DNA of 64,000 nt, from NCBI RefSeq assembly GCF_041052385.1, contig NZ_CP163439.1, forward strand, positions 4,763,001 to 4,827,000, given 5' to 3'. The stretch comes from Streptomyces sp. R28 (GTDB lineage Bacteria; Actinomycetota; Actinomycetes; Streptomycetales; Streptomycetaceae). A program made the translations under genes and the position numbers. Positions 56,964 through 64,000 of the stretch are shown in pieces; the stretch's first letter is position 1; each line of letters begins with the position of its first letter. Below the pieces are notes generated by a model. That model saw only the letters and a list, made by a program, of their open reading frames with translations. It made no database searches and was not told where the DNA came from.

Positions 56964-58472
56964 TCACGTCGCCGTACAGCTCACACTCGGCACACCTCCG
57001 CCCCCGGGCGCCCCCGAGAACCCGAAGCTCGCCGTGCCACCGGCCGCTATCGCCCCGTTATGGTCGGCGTTCGATGCGCTGACGGTGCTCCCGCTCTGCG
57101 TGTACGACGCGTTCCACATGCTGGTGACCTTCTGTGCCCCGCCCCAAGTCCACATCACTTTCCAGGACTTGACGGGCACGGCACCCGCGTTGGTCACCCT
57201 CACCTCGGCGTTGAAGCCACCGCCCCAGTCGCTGCTGACCGTGTAAACGGCGCTGCAGGTGGCCGTGGAGCCGCCGGGGCCGGGATCACCCCCGCCGCCC
57301 CCGCTCCCCGGAAATCCCGGCGCCTTGATGCTCGCCAGATACCCGTCCTTCACGGTGTCCACGGTCGACCAGTCGTCCTTCAGAATCCCGCCCGTGTCAC
57401 CGGAGTTGGGGTTCCACGACCAGAACGTCCAGTGGAACGAGTCCGCCCCGTACGTCGACGTCGACCGCAGGTACGTCACCAGCGCCGTCAGCCACTTCTG
57501 GTCCACCGTCGACTGGAGCGTCGTACCGAACTCGCCGATCCACACGGGGGCGATGTTCTGCTTGAAGAGGTAACCCCAGTACCGGTCCCAGACGCCCGGC
57601 ATGTTGCCGGGGAACGCCGGATCGCTGAGCCAGGGCTGCTGGGCCACGCTGGTGGCGTAGTCGTGGGCCGAGTACACGAGCCGGTTCGGGACGTCGAGCT
57701 GGACCGGGTACTGGGCCACGCCCATGAGGTTGCCGCCCCACCAGCCGCTGACGCCGTCGTACGACTGGACGCCCTCGACCATGATCAGCAGCTCGGGGTT
57801 GACGGACAGGACGGCGTTCCCGGCCCGTTGGGCGGCGAGGCGCCAGTCGCGGGTCGTGTCGCCGCATCCCCAGCAGGCGGGGTCGTGGGGCTCGTTGTGC
57901 AGGTCGATGCCGACGACCGTGCTGTCGCCCTTGTAGCGCTGCGCCAGTGCCTTGAGGTTGGCGATCCACGTCGACTCGGGGACCGACGCCGTGTACCAGA
58001 GCGCCGACTGGCCGCCGGAGTCGGGACGATGCCGGTCGAGGACGACCTTCAGGCCGGTCCGACCGGCGTACGCCACGATCTTGTCGAGGACCTGCACGGA
58101 CGTCAGCCCCTGCAGGTCGGCGTTCTTGCCGTCGGCGAAGTTGATGCTGTCCGGCATGGTGCCGGGCTTGAGGATGTCGTCGCTGAAGGGCAGGCGCAGG
58201 GTGTTGTAGCCCAGCGATCGCATCTGGTCGAGCATGCTCTTGTAGTCGCGGGCCCACAGGCCGTGCAGGACGTGGTTGCCGGTCTCGAAGCCGAACCAGT
58301 TGATCCCGGCGATACGGACCGGCTGCCCGGCCGCGTCCAGGATCTGCCGACCGCTGGTGTGCCAGTAGCCGGCGCCGGGATCCGCCGCGTGGGCGGTCTG
58401 CGCACCGGCCCCCAGCGGTAACAGAAGCGCCGCCGCGGCAGCACACAGCGCTCTTCGCAAGCTGCGGAACAT
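56964..58472 (-). CDS. Secreted GH5 cellulase with C-terminal CBM2
   Basis: This 502-residue secreted endoglucanase has a signal peptide at 1-29 ending AQTAHAA. A GH5 catalytic domain at about 35-370 carries IAGINWFGFETG, the acid/base Glu in DLHNEPHDP, and the nucleophile Glu in VWIGEFGTTL. A Gly/Pro linker is followed by a cellulose-binding module of family 2 (ATCSAVYTVSSDWGGGFNAE, WKVMWTWGGAQ). It hydrolyses beta-1,4-glucan outside the cell. The ATG at 58472 lies 40 bp downstream of a perfect CebR operator, so it should be induced by cello-oligosaccharides. It is a single gene. Confidence 0.93.
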   Translation of the reverse strand: MFRSLRRALCAAAAALLLPLGAGAQTAHAADPGAGYWHTSGRQILDAAGQPVRIAGINWFGFETGNHVLHGLWARDYKSMLDQMRSLGYNTLRLPFSDDILKPGTMPDSINFADGKNADLQGLTSVQVLDKIVAYAGRTGLKVVLDRHRPDSGGQSALWYTASVPESTWIANLKALAQRYKGDSTVVGIDLHNEPHDPACWGCGDTTRDWRLAAQRAGNAVLSVNPELLIMVEGVQSYDGVSGWWGGNLMGVAQYPVQLDVPNRLVYSAHDYATSVAQQPWLSDPAFPGNMPGVWDRYWGYLFKQNIAPVWIGEFGTTLQSTVDQKWLTALVTYLRSTSTYGADSFHWTFWSWNPNSGDTGGILKDDWSTVDTVKDGYLASIKAPGFPGSGGGGGDPGPGGSTATCSAVYTVSSDWGGGFNAEVRVTNAGAVPVKSWKVMWTWGGAQKVTSMWNASYTQSGSTVSASNADHNGAIAAGGTASFGFSGAPGGGGVPSVSCTAT

Positions 58473-58511
58473 GTCGCTGCTTCCTCTCGGGAGGCGCGGG
58501 CCCGGAACAGG

Positions 58512-58525
58512 TGGGAGCGCTCCCA
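58512..58525. promoter_or_regulatory. CebR operator
   Basis: TGGGAGCGCTCCCA is a perfect 14-bp palindrome identical to the known CebR box, 40 bp upstream of the cellulase start. CebR is the LacI-type repressor released by cellobiose/cellotriose in Streptomyces. Confidence 0.9.
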
Positions 58526-58574
58526 CATCCCGCACCTCCCATGGAAGACAGGTCGGTTGGACACGTCAAGGACG

Positions 58575-58603
58575 CGGTATCAATTTGCGGCTCCGCCGCG
58601 CGG
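58575..58603. repeat. Fragment of the Streptomyces intergenic repeat, copy 4
   Basis: The stretch contains GCGGTATCAATTTGCGGCTC followed by CGCCGCG. It resembles the central hairpin block (GCGGCTCC...) of the long variant at 25051. It lies between the cellulase promoter and the 3' end of the ABC permease gene. Confidence 0.5.
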
Positions 58604-58605
58604 CA

Positions 58606-59427
58606 TCACCGGCTCAGCTTCTGGAACCTCCGCACCGCGAGCGGCAGGAAGATCGCCGTCAGGACCACCGGCCACACCCCGGCCATCAGCAGCGCGTGCT
58701 GCTCGACCCAGGAGTCCCCGCCCACGACCGGCGTACCGAACAGCTCACGGCCGGCCGCGGCGGTGGACGAGATCGGGTTCCAGGCCGCCACCCAGCCGAG
58801 CCAGTCGGGCATCAGCTGCGGCGCGACGAAGATGCTGGAGATCATCGTGAGCGGGAAGGCGACGGCGAACAGACCGCCCGCGGCCTCCGGGTTGGGGACC
58901 ATCAGGCCCAGCCACACCCCGATCCAGATCAGCGCGAACCGCAGCCACAGCAGCAGACCGAAGGCGCCGAGGAAGCCGAACCCGCCGTCCGGGCGCCAGC
59001 CCATCGCGAAGGCCGTCAGCATCATGATCGCCAACTCCGCACAGGCGGTGAGCAGATCGGTGATCCCGCGCCCCGCGACCACCGCGGACGAGGCCATCGG
59101 CATGGAGCGGAACCGGTCGATGACACCCTTGGTGGAGTCGTGGACGACGAGGGTGGCGGTGTTGATGAAGCCGAACGCCATCGTCATCACGAACATGCCC
59201 GGCATCAGGAAGTCCTTGTAGTCCCCGCCGCCGGGCACCTTCATCGCGCTGCCGAAGACATAGCCGTAGAGCAGGACGGACAGGATCGGGAAGCCCAACT
59301 GCCAGGCGATGTTGACCGGTTGGCGCTGGTAGTGGGTGAGGCCGCGGCGGACGACGTTCCAGACGTCGGCGAGGGTCCAGTACAGGCGGCCGTGCGTGGC
59401 CGGGGCAGGCAGGTCCACGGCGGTCAT
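58606..59427 (-). CDS. ABC-2 type permease (DrrB-like)
   Basis: This 273-residue ABC-2 permease has six transmembrane segments, including NIAWQLGFPILSVLLYGYVF and FLMPGMFVMTMAFGFINTAT, plus the conserved ABC-2 signature region MASSAVVAGRGITDLLTA. It is preceded by the overlapping ATPase gene (ATGA type). The pair is typical of daunorubicin-type multidrug exporters, although the substrate here is unknown. The divergent TetR gene, with repeated operator elements between, is the probable regulator. The last gene of the unit ends near a Streptomyces repeat fragment. Confidence 0.9.
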   Translation of the reverse strand: MTAVDLPAPATHGRLYWTLADVWNVVRRGLTHYQRQPVNIAWQLGFPILSVLLYGYVFGSAMKVPGGGDYKDFLMPGMFVMTMAFGFINTATLVVHDSTKGVIDRFRSMPMASSAVVAGRGITDLLTACAELAIMMLTAFAMGWRPDGGFGFLGAFGLLLWLRFALIWIGVWLGLMVPNPEAAGGLFAVAFPLTMISSIFVAPQLMPDWLGWVAAWNPISSTAAAGRELFGTPVVGGDSWVEQHALLMAGVWPVVLTAIFLPLAVRRFQKLSR

Positions 59428-60422
59428 GCGACGGCCTCCTTCTCGGCCTTCCCGGCCTTCTCGGTGCGGTGTCCGGTCAGGCGCAGGAAGACGTCGTCGA
59501 GGCTCGGCCTGCGCAGCCCGATGTCCTCGACCTGGACGCCCTCGTCCTGCAGCGTCCGCGCGACCTCGGTCAGCGCGGCCACCCGGTCGACCACGGGCGC
59601 GTGTACCCGCAACTCGCCCTCCTCCGTCTCCGGTTCGCCGTCCGAGACGCGGGCGACGACCTTCGCCACCTGCGGGATGTCGGCCCGTTCGGCGACGACG
59701 ACCTCGATACGGTCGCCGCCGACGAGGTTCTTCAGTCCGTCCGGGGTGTCGTCGGCGATGGCCCGGCCCTGGTCGATGACGGTGATGTGCGAGGCCAGCT
59801 TGTCGGCCTCCTCCAGGTACTGCGTGGTCAGCAGCACAGTCGTGCCGCTTGCCACCAACGCCCGTACGGAATCCCAGACCTCGCCCCGGCTACGGGGGTC
59901 GAGCCCGGTCGTCGGCTCGTCGAGGAAGAGGACGGCCGGGGCGAGGATCATCGAGGCGGCGAGGTCGAGACGGCGCCGCATACCGCCGCTGTAGTCGCCG
60001 ACGCCCTTGTCGGCTGCGTCGGTCAGGTCGAACTGATCGAGGAGCTGCGCGGCACGCACCTTCGCCCGCCTGCCGCCCAGATGGAAGAGCCGGCCGAACA
60101 TCTCCAGGTTCTGCCGCCCGGTGAGCACCTCGTCCACGGCGGCGTACTGCCCGGTGAGCCCGATGCGCGCCCGCACCTCGCGCGGCTGCCGGGCCACATC
60201 CAGACCGGCCACCGTCGCCCGGCCGCCGTCCAGCCTGATCAGCGTGGACAGGATGCGTACGGCGGTGGTCTTGCCCGCGCCGTTCGGCCCGAGCAGACCG
60301 TGCACCGTCCCCTCACGAACGGCCAGGTCGAAGCCGTCTAGGGCGCGCTTCTCGCCGTAGCGCTTCTCCAGCCCTTCGGCCCGCACCGCGCATCCGTCGT
60401 TCCCGTCGCTTCCTTCACCCAT
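59424..60422 (-). CDS. ABC transporter ATPase (DrrA-like)
   Basis: This 332-residue daunorubicin-resistance-type ATPase has Walker A GLLGPNGAGKTTAVRIL, Q-loop GLTGQYAAVDEVLTGRQNLE, signature DYSGGMRRRLDLAASMIL, and Walker B PAVLFLDEPTTGLDPRSRGE with the H-loop replaced by VLLTTQYLEEADKLAS. The C-terminal extension (about 230-320) contains the DrrA-specific GDRIEVVVAERADIP. It pairs with the permease through a 4-bp overlap. The start lies about 60 bp downstream of the TetR-type operator elements that it shares with the divergent regulator. Confidence 0.92.
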   Translation of the reverse strand: MGEGSDGNDGCAVRAEGLEKRYGEKRALDGFDLAVREGTVHGLLGPNGAGKTTAVRILSTLIRLDGGRATVAGLDVARQPREVRARIGLTGQYAAVDEVLTGRQNLEMFGRLFHLGGRRAKVRAAQLLDQFDLTDAADKGVGDYSGGMRRRLDLAASMILAPAVLFLDEPTTGLDPRSRGEVWDSVRALVASGTTVLLTTQYLEEADKLASHITVIDQGRAIADDTPDGLKNLVGGDRIEVVVAERADIPQVAKVVARVSDGEPETEEGELRVHAPVVDRVAALTEVARTLQDEGVQVEDIGLRRPSLDDVFLRLTGHRTEKAGKAEKEAVA

Positions 60423-60439
60423 GGGGTCCCCCTTTCGAT

Positions 60440-60483
60440 AACTGAGTACACCGTACCCGATTTCGCGTACGCCGTACTCAGTT
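60440..60483. promoter_or_regulatory. Bipartite TetR operator between drrAB-like genes and TetR gene
   Basis: AACTGAGTAC (60440-60449) and GTACTCAGTT (60474-60483) form a perfect outer inverted repeat. Inside are GTACACCGTAC and GTACGCCGTAC, so each half is a copy of TGAGTAC-NN-CGTAC. This is the usual shape of a two-dimer TetR site and sits between divergent promoters. Confidence 0.8.
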
Positions 60484-60511
60484 TTTTTCGGGAGGACTTA
60501 AGCTGAACTGC

Positions 60512-61303
60512 ATGACGAGCGGCAAGGGCGACACCAGCGGTACGGAGACCAGCGGCAGCGGCGACATCGTCCGCACGTTGGAGCTGCTCTGGGACGCGGG
60601 CCCACGCCCGAGCCGGGGGCCCAAGCCGACCCTCACCCTGGACCAGATCGTGGAAGCGGCCGTCCGGGTCGCGGACGGCGAGGGCCTGGAGTCGGTGTCC
60701 ATGCGCCGGGTCGCCGCCGAGCTGGGCACCGGCACGATGTCGCTGTACCGGTACGTCCCCGGCAAGGCCGAGCTGCTCGACCTGATGCTGGACCGTGTCC
60801 AGCGCCCCTCCGAGAACCCGGCCGCCCTCGGCGACGGCGGCTGGCGCTCGGCCCTGGAGGCCATGGGACGGGCGACCCTGGACCTCTACCGCCGCCACCC
60901 CTGGCTGCTCCAGGTCAACCAGTCCCGCCCGATCCTCGGCCCGAGTGCCGTGGACGCCATGGAGAAGGTGCTCGACCGCATCAAGCCGATGGGCCTGACC
61001 GACCCCGAGCTGGTCTCGGCGATCATCATGATCGACAGCTACGTCGTCGGGGCCGCGCGCACCCAGCTGTACCAGCGGGAGGCGGAGCGCCGCACGGGCC
61101 TGACGGACACGGAGTTCTGGCAGGCCCAGGCACCCATGCTGGAGAAGATCATGGCCTCCGGCCGCTACCCCTTGCTCGCCTCCCTCCACGAGGACGCCTG
61201 GGGCCCCGACTTCGACCACTTCGAGTTCGGACTGCAACGGATCCTGGACGGACTCGACGTCCTGGTCGCCCGGCGCGCAGAGACATCACCCCGGACGCCG
61301 TAA
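60512..61303 (+). CDS. TetR family regulator of the divergent ABC exporter
   Basis: This 263-residue TetR protein has an N-terminal HTH (LTLDQIVEAAVRVADGEGLE, then MRRVAAELGTGTMSLYRYVP) and a TetR_C_1-type ligand domain (LDLYRRHPWLLQVNQSRPIL, IIMIDSYVVGAARTQLYQRE). The N-terminal 30 residues are a Gly/Ser/Thr-rich tail. GGAGG lies upstream of ATG 60512. By position and operator it should repress the DrrAB-like exporter and respond to an exported drug-like compound. The C-terminal half resembles regulators of multidrug efflux. Confidence 0.92.
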   Translation: MTSGKGDTSGTETSGSGDIVRTLELLWDAGPRPSRGPKPTLTLDQIVEAAVRVADGEGLESVSMRRVAAELGTGTMSLYRYVPGKAELLDLMLDRVQRPSENPAALGDGGWRSALEAMGRATLDLYRRHPWLLQVNQSRPILGPSAVDAMEKVLDRIKPMGLTDPELVSAIIMIDSYVVGAARTQLYQREAERRTGLTDTEFWQAQAPMLEKIMASGRYPLLASLHEDAWGPDFDHFEFGLQRILDGLDVLVARRAETSPRTP

Positions 61304-61307
61304 CCGC

Positions 61308-62279
61308 TCACCTGCGGCGCACCAGCCGCCGGAACCCGAAGACCACGACGCAGGCCACGAGCACCGCGACGGCGCCGACCTTGAGGTCGCCCGTCCTGCC
61401 GCTGTCGCCCTCGCCGGAGGAGGCTGAACTCCCGCTGCCGGACGATGAGTCGGAGGATCCGGCGCCCCCGGGGGCGTCCTTCGCCACGACGTTGCTGTTG
61501 GCGCCCTCGCTGCCGAGCATGATCTTCGTGCCGTCGGCGGAGTAGGAGACGGACTCCCCCTGGCCCAGGGGCACGTTGATGCGCTCCAGCCGCTTGAGCC
61601 TGCCGCCGTTCCAGTCGTAGGCGATGCCGCCGAAGTAGCCGCGTGCGGCGAGGGTTTCGCCGTCCGGGGAGAAGGCGGCGTCGGTGGCCCACAGGTCGAC
61701 CGGGGTGACGGGCTTGAAGACGTTCGTGCCGCTGGCGGAGAGCTCGGCCGGCGCCTCGTACAGGTGCCCGCCGTCCTCCTGCTTGTCGATGATGTAGACG
61801 CGCCCGGTCCTGGGGTGCACGACGAGGGACTCGGCGTCGCGGGGCCCGTCGGAGTACTTCACCACGTACTGCGTGGCACGGATCGTCTGGTCCTTGAGCG
61901 TCTTGGGCTCGGGCAGCCGGTAGACCCACACATAGGGCCACTCCACACCGTCGTTGTCGCCGATGTCGCCGACGTAGATCTCGTTCCCGGGCCCCATGGA
62001 GATCGCCTCCACGTCGCGCGGGGTGCCCACGCCGGTCATGGTGATCGTCGCGACGGTCTCGCCGGTGCCGCTGTCGACGGCGTAGAGGTAGGCACCCTTG
62101 TCCTGGTCGTTGTGCGTCCAGTAGATGCCGGGGTGCTGCCGCGACGCGGCGAGGCCGCTGGACTCCGTGATGCGCGGGTCCTTGATCGTGAAGTCCTCGT
62201 CGCCGTCGGCGGCGGAGGCGGGCAGGGCGCACGCGCCCGCGATCAGGAATCCGGCGAGAAGGGCGATCGGTCGGCGCAT
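61308..62279 (-). CDS. Secreted beta-propeller-like protein with C-terminal membrane anchor
   Basis: This 323-residue protein has a signal peptide (MRRPIALLAGFLIAGACALP). An extracytoplasmic part shows WD40/NHL-like strand pattern, with repeated DPRITESSGLAASRQHPGIY, GDIGDNDGVEWPYVWVYRLP and DAESLVVHPRTGRVYIIDKQ. A Ser/Gly-rich spacer (about 275-300) precedes a C-terminal transmembrane helix followed by RRLVRRR. The tail resembles a sortase-signal architecture but no LPxTG motif is visible, so it is a simple anchor. The ligand is unknown. It converges on the TetR gene with only 4 bp between. Confidence 0.83.
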   Translation of the reverse strand: MRRPIALLAGFLIAGACALPASAADGDEDFTIKDPRITESSGLAASRQHPGIYWTHNDQDKGAYLYAVDSGTGETVATITMTGVGTPRDVEAISMGPGNEIYVGDIGDNDGVEWPYVWVYRLPEPKTLKDQTIRATQYVVKYSDGPRDAESLVVHPRTGRVYIIDKQEDGGHLYEAPAELSASGTNVFKPVTPVDLWATDAAFSPDGETLAARGYFGGIAYDWNGGRLKRLERINVPLGQGESVSYSADGTKIMLGSEGANSNVVAKDAPGGAGSSDSSSGSGSSASSGEGDSGRTGDLKVGAVAVLVACVVVFGFRRLVRRR

Positions 62280-62409
62280 GTCCCCAAGCCTGCCATCCGG
62301 CCCGGTGATTCGGCGGCCGAGTGACCGGCGGGGTGAACCGCTCCGGGAGTGTCAGGCTTCACACTCCGCCGGTCCCTACCGACAGGTAGCGATCGTCCAT
62401 CATGAGCGG

Positions 62410-63087
62410 ATGCTCAGGTTCATGCCCGTCGGCGACTCCCAGACCATCGGCAGCGCCGGCGAACACACGTGGCGCTACCGCATGTGGCAGCACCTGCATG
62501 AGACGTACGGCGGCCCCTTCGCCCTCGTCGGCCCGCGCGAGACCCTGTACGACAAGGCGATGGACGCGCCCACGTCGTACGAGTACGCCGACCCCGACTT
62601 CCCCCGCGCCCACCTCGCCGGCTGGGGCGAGGGCTGGCTGCACATGGCCCCGCTGATCGGCGAGGCGGTGCGGTCGCACCGGGCGGATGTGCTGCTGGTG
62701 TCGCTGGGCCTGATCGACCTGGGCTTCTACACGAACGCGGAGCAGACGGCGGAGAACGTACGGGAGTTCGTGGCGGCGGCAAGGGCGGCGAACCCGACGG
62801 TGCGGATGGCCGTACTGCCGGTGATCCCGAACGTCCGCGCCACCTCGGACGCGCCCTTCGCCGCCGAGGTCACCCGCTTCAACGAACTGCTGGCCAAGGC
62901 GGTGGCGGACCTGGACGAGCCCCGCTCGCCCCTGCTCCTGGCCTCCCCTCCCCCGTCGTACGACATCCACCTCGACACGTACGACGGCACGCACCCGAAC
63001 GCGAGCGGCGAGCACAAGATCGCGGAGGCCTTCGCGGACGCGATGTATCAGGCGTGGGGGTTGGGCGAGCCGTACGAGGCCGCGTGA
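62410..63087 (+). CDS. SGNH/GDSL-family hydrolase
   Basis: This 225-residue protein of the SGNH esterase superfamily has Ser10 in MPVGDSQTIGSA (block I). The conserved segment DVLLVSLGLIDLGFYTNA replaces the usual GxND block III with GLID, and YDGTHPNASGEHKIAEAFAD gives the C-terminal Asp-x-x-His pair. No signal peptide is visible, unlike most secreted members. It would hydrolyse an ester or acetyl group. The ATG at 62410 is the first with the motif near the N-terminus; upstream in-frame residues look non-coding. The neighbouring genes do not suggest the substrate. Confidence 0.85.
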   Translation: MLRFMPVGDSQTIGSAGEHTWRYRMWQHLHETYGGPFALVGPRETLYDKAMDAPTSYEYADPDFPRAHLAGWGEGWLHMAPLIGEAVRSHRADVLLVSLGLIDLGFYTNAEQTAENVREFVAAARAANPTVRMAVLPVIPNVRATSDAPFAAEVTRFNELLAKAVADLDEPRSPLLLASPPPSYDIHLDTYDGTHPNASGEHKIAEAFADAMYQAWGLGEPYEAA

Positions 63088-63211
63088 CGGTCGACGGCGT
63101 CCACGAGGACGCCCGCGCACGGGCGGACGCCGGGTAACAGGTCGCCGTCCCCACGCTCATCCCCGTCCGGGTGCGGTGGAGGAGGGGGAGGAGGGGCTGG
63201 GTGTCGGGCTC

Positions 63212-64000
63212 TCAGAACCCCACATCGGCCGCCCGGTACGTCGGCGGTCGCCGCACCCGGCTCGCCCGCTCGTAGGCGTACGCCAACCGAAGCAGCGTCG
63301 GCTCGCTCCACGCCGTGCCCATGAAGGTCAGGCCGACCGGCAGGCCGAAGGCGAAGCCCGCCGGGACGCTGATCGCGGGGTAGCCGGCGAGCGCGGCGGG
63401 GGTCGAGGCGCCGCCGCCGTAGGTGTCCCCGCGGATCAGGTCGATCTTGGCCGGGGGGCCGGAGGTCGGCATCACCAAGGCGTCCAGCCGGTGCCGGCGC
63501 AGCACCGCGTCGATGCCCTCGGCACGCGACAGGCGGTGGCTGGTGGCCAGCGCCTCCCGGTACTCACGCTCGGTGAAGTCCAGCTGGTGCACCGCCTCCA
63601 GTCCGTCCTGGCGTACGTAGCGCAGCTCGCGGTCGGCGTGCGCACGGTTGAACTCGATGAGCTCGGCGAGGCTGCGCGGGTGGTCGCCGGGGGCGGCGGC
63701 CAGGTAGGCGTCCAGCCCCCGTTTGATCTCGTACGCCTGGACGATCATCGAGCCGGGCAGGTCCTCCAGTTGCCCGGCCGTCGGGATGTCGGCCGGGTCG
63801 ACGACGGTCGCACCGGCCGCGCGGAGCACGGCGATCGCCCGTTCCGCGATCTCGTCGGCATGGTCGCTGTAGCCGAAGTACACGGCTCGCGGCACGCCGA
63901 TGCGCGCACCGCGCAGCCCGTCGGCGTCCAGGAAGCGGGTGTAGTCACGGTGGAAGCGGCCGCGGCTCGCCTCGGTCGCCGGGTCGCGCGCGTCGACCCC
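63212..64000 (-). CDS. Amidase signature family protein, partial (5' end beyond window)
   Basis: The visible C-terminal 262 residues match the amidase-signature family: REALATSHRLSRAEGIDAVL, then DALVMPTSGPPAKIDLIRGD, and PAALAGYPAISVPAGFAFGL followed by GLPVGLTFMGTAWSEPTLLR. The catalytic Ser-cis-Ser-Lys triad lies upstream of the window edge and cannot be checked. An in-frame ATG at 63895 is internal; the frame continues without a stop to position 64000. Members hydrolyse amides, often with loose specificity. The 124 bp between it and the SGNH gene contain no clear feature. Confidence 0.88.
   Translation of the reverse strand, partial: GVDARDPATEASRGRFHRDYTRFLDADGLRGARIGVPRAVYFGYSDHADEIAERAIAVLRAAGATVVDPADIPTAGQLEDLPGSMIVQAYEIKRGLDAYLAAAPGDHPRSLAELIEFNRAHADRELRYVRQDGLEAVHQLDFTEREYREALATSHRLSRAEGIDAVLRRHRLDALVMPTSGPPAKIDLIRGDTYGGGASTPAALAGYPAISVPAGFAFGLPVGLTFMGTAWSEPTLLRLAYAYERASRVRRPPTYRAADVGF

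Overview
The window is chromosomal DNA from a Streptomyces species. GC content is very high with strong third-position GC, GTG starts are common, neighbouring genes often overlap by 4 bases, and Streptomyces-specific elements recur: a CebR box, a DasR-like dre site, XRE/DUF397 pairing, SCO4402-family and FemX proteins, and a well-known Streptomyces intergenic repeat. Gene content and order recall the S. coelicolor segment around serC, citrate synthase 2, dmdR1 and purU; that comparison is from memory, not a search. No rRNA, tRNA, CRISPR array, intact insertion sequence or replication origin was seen.

Layout. (1) 1-11.7 kb: a GlxA-type regulator and MFS exporter, then a CoA-thioester catabolic region (Zn alcohol dehydrogenase, three acyl-CoA dehydrogenases, SDR, cyclase/formamidase-like hydrolase, AMP-forming acyl-CoA ligase). 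Two divergent promoters inside it share a TetR-type palindrome. (2) 11.7-22.6 kb: regulation and housekeeping (EF-hand protein, STAS anti-anti-sigma factor, ECF sigma factor with its zinc anti-sigma factor, purU, an SCO4402-family protein, a substrate-binding lipoprotein, a proline-rich membrane protein, a TPR-type regulator, a primase/polymerase-domain protein). (3) 22.7-31.7 kb: an ABC exporter, a hydrolase lacking its serine nucleophile, a structured gene-free stretch, the iron regulator dmdR1 with an antisense adm-like frame, a SIS-domain protein behind a dre-like site, a PAS/GAF protein, GNAT and RidA genes, a truncated IscB remnant and a small ORF with an extreme Shine-Dalgarno sequence. 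(4) 31.7-35.9 kb: a Ser/Thr kinase, citrate synthase 2, pdxH and a zinc-ribbon-like protein. (5) 36.0-46.2 kb: an eight-gene, almost completely overlapping leftward operon (TIGR03084 protein, AtuA-like protein, biotin-dependent acyl-CoA carboxylase beta and alpha subunits, acyl-CoA dehydrogenase, 4-coumarate-type CoA ligase, enoyl-CoA hydratase-like protein, TetR regulator). Its content resembles the Pseudomonas atu/liu pathways for acyclic terpenes and branched acyl-CoAs. (6) 46.4-64 kb: membrane proteins, FemX, a giant FAD/Fe-S oxidoreductase, serC, an epoxide hydrolase, an XRE/DUF397 pair, a glutaredoxin-like protein, a CebR-controlled cellulase, a DrrAB-like exporter with a divergent TetR regulator, a secreted beta-propeller-like protein, an SGNH hydrolase and a partial amidase.

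How the genes work together. The two CoA-ester regions each pair a ligase with dehydrogenases and with operator-like palindromes, which fits substrate-inducible catabolons. The dmdR1/SIS junction joins iron control to an aminosugar (DasR-type) signal. The sigma/anti-sigma pair and the STAS and HATPase proteins are partner-switching parts. The most unusual stretches are 26.0-27.7 kb (structured gene-free DNA, antisense ORF, dre-like site), 30.9-31.7 kb (IscB remnant, super-Shine-Dalgarno mini-ORF, nested hairpin) and the minisatellites inside the atu-like operon.
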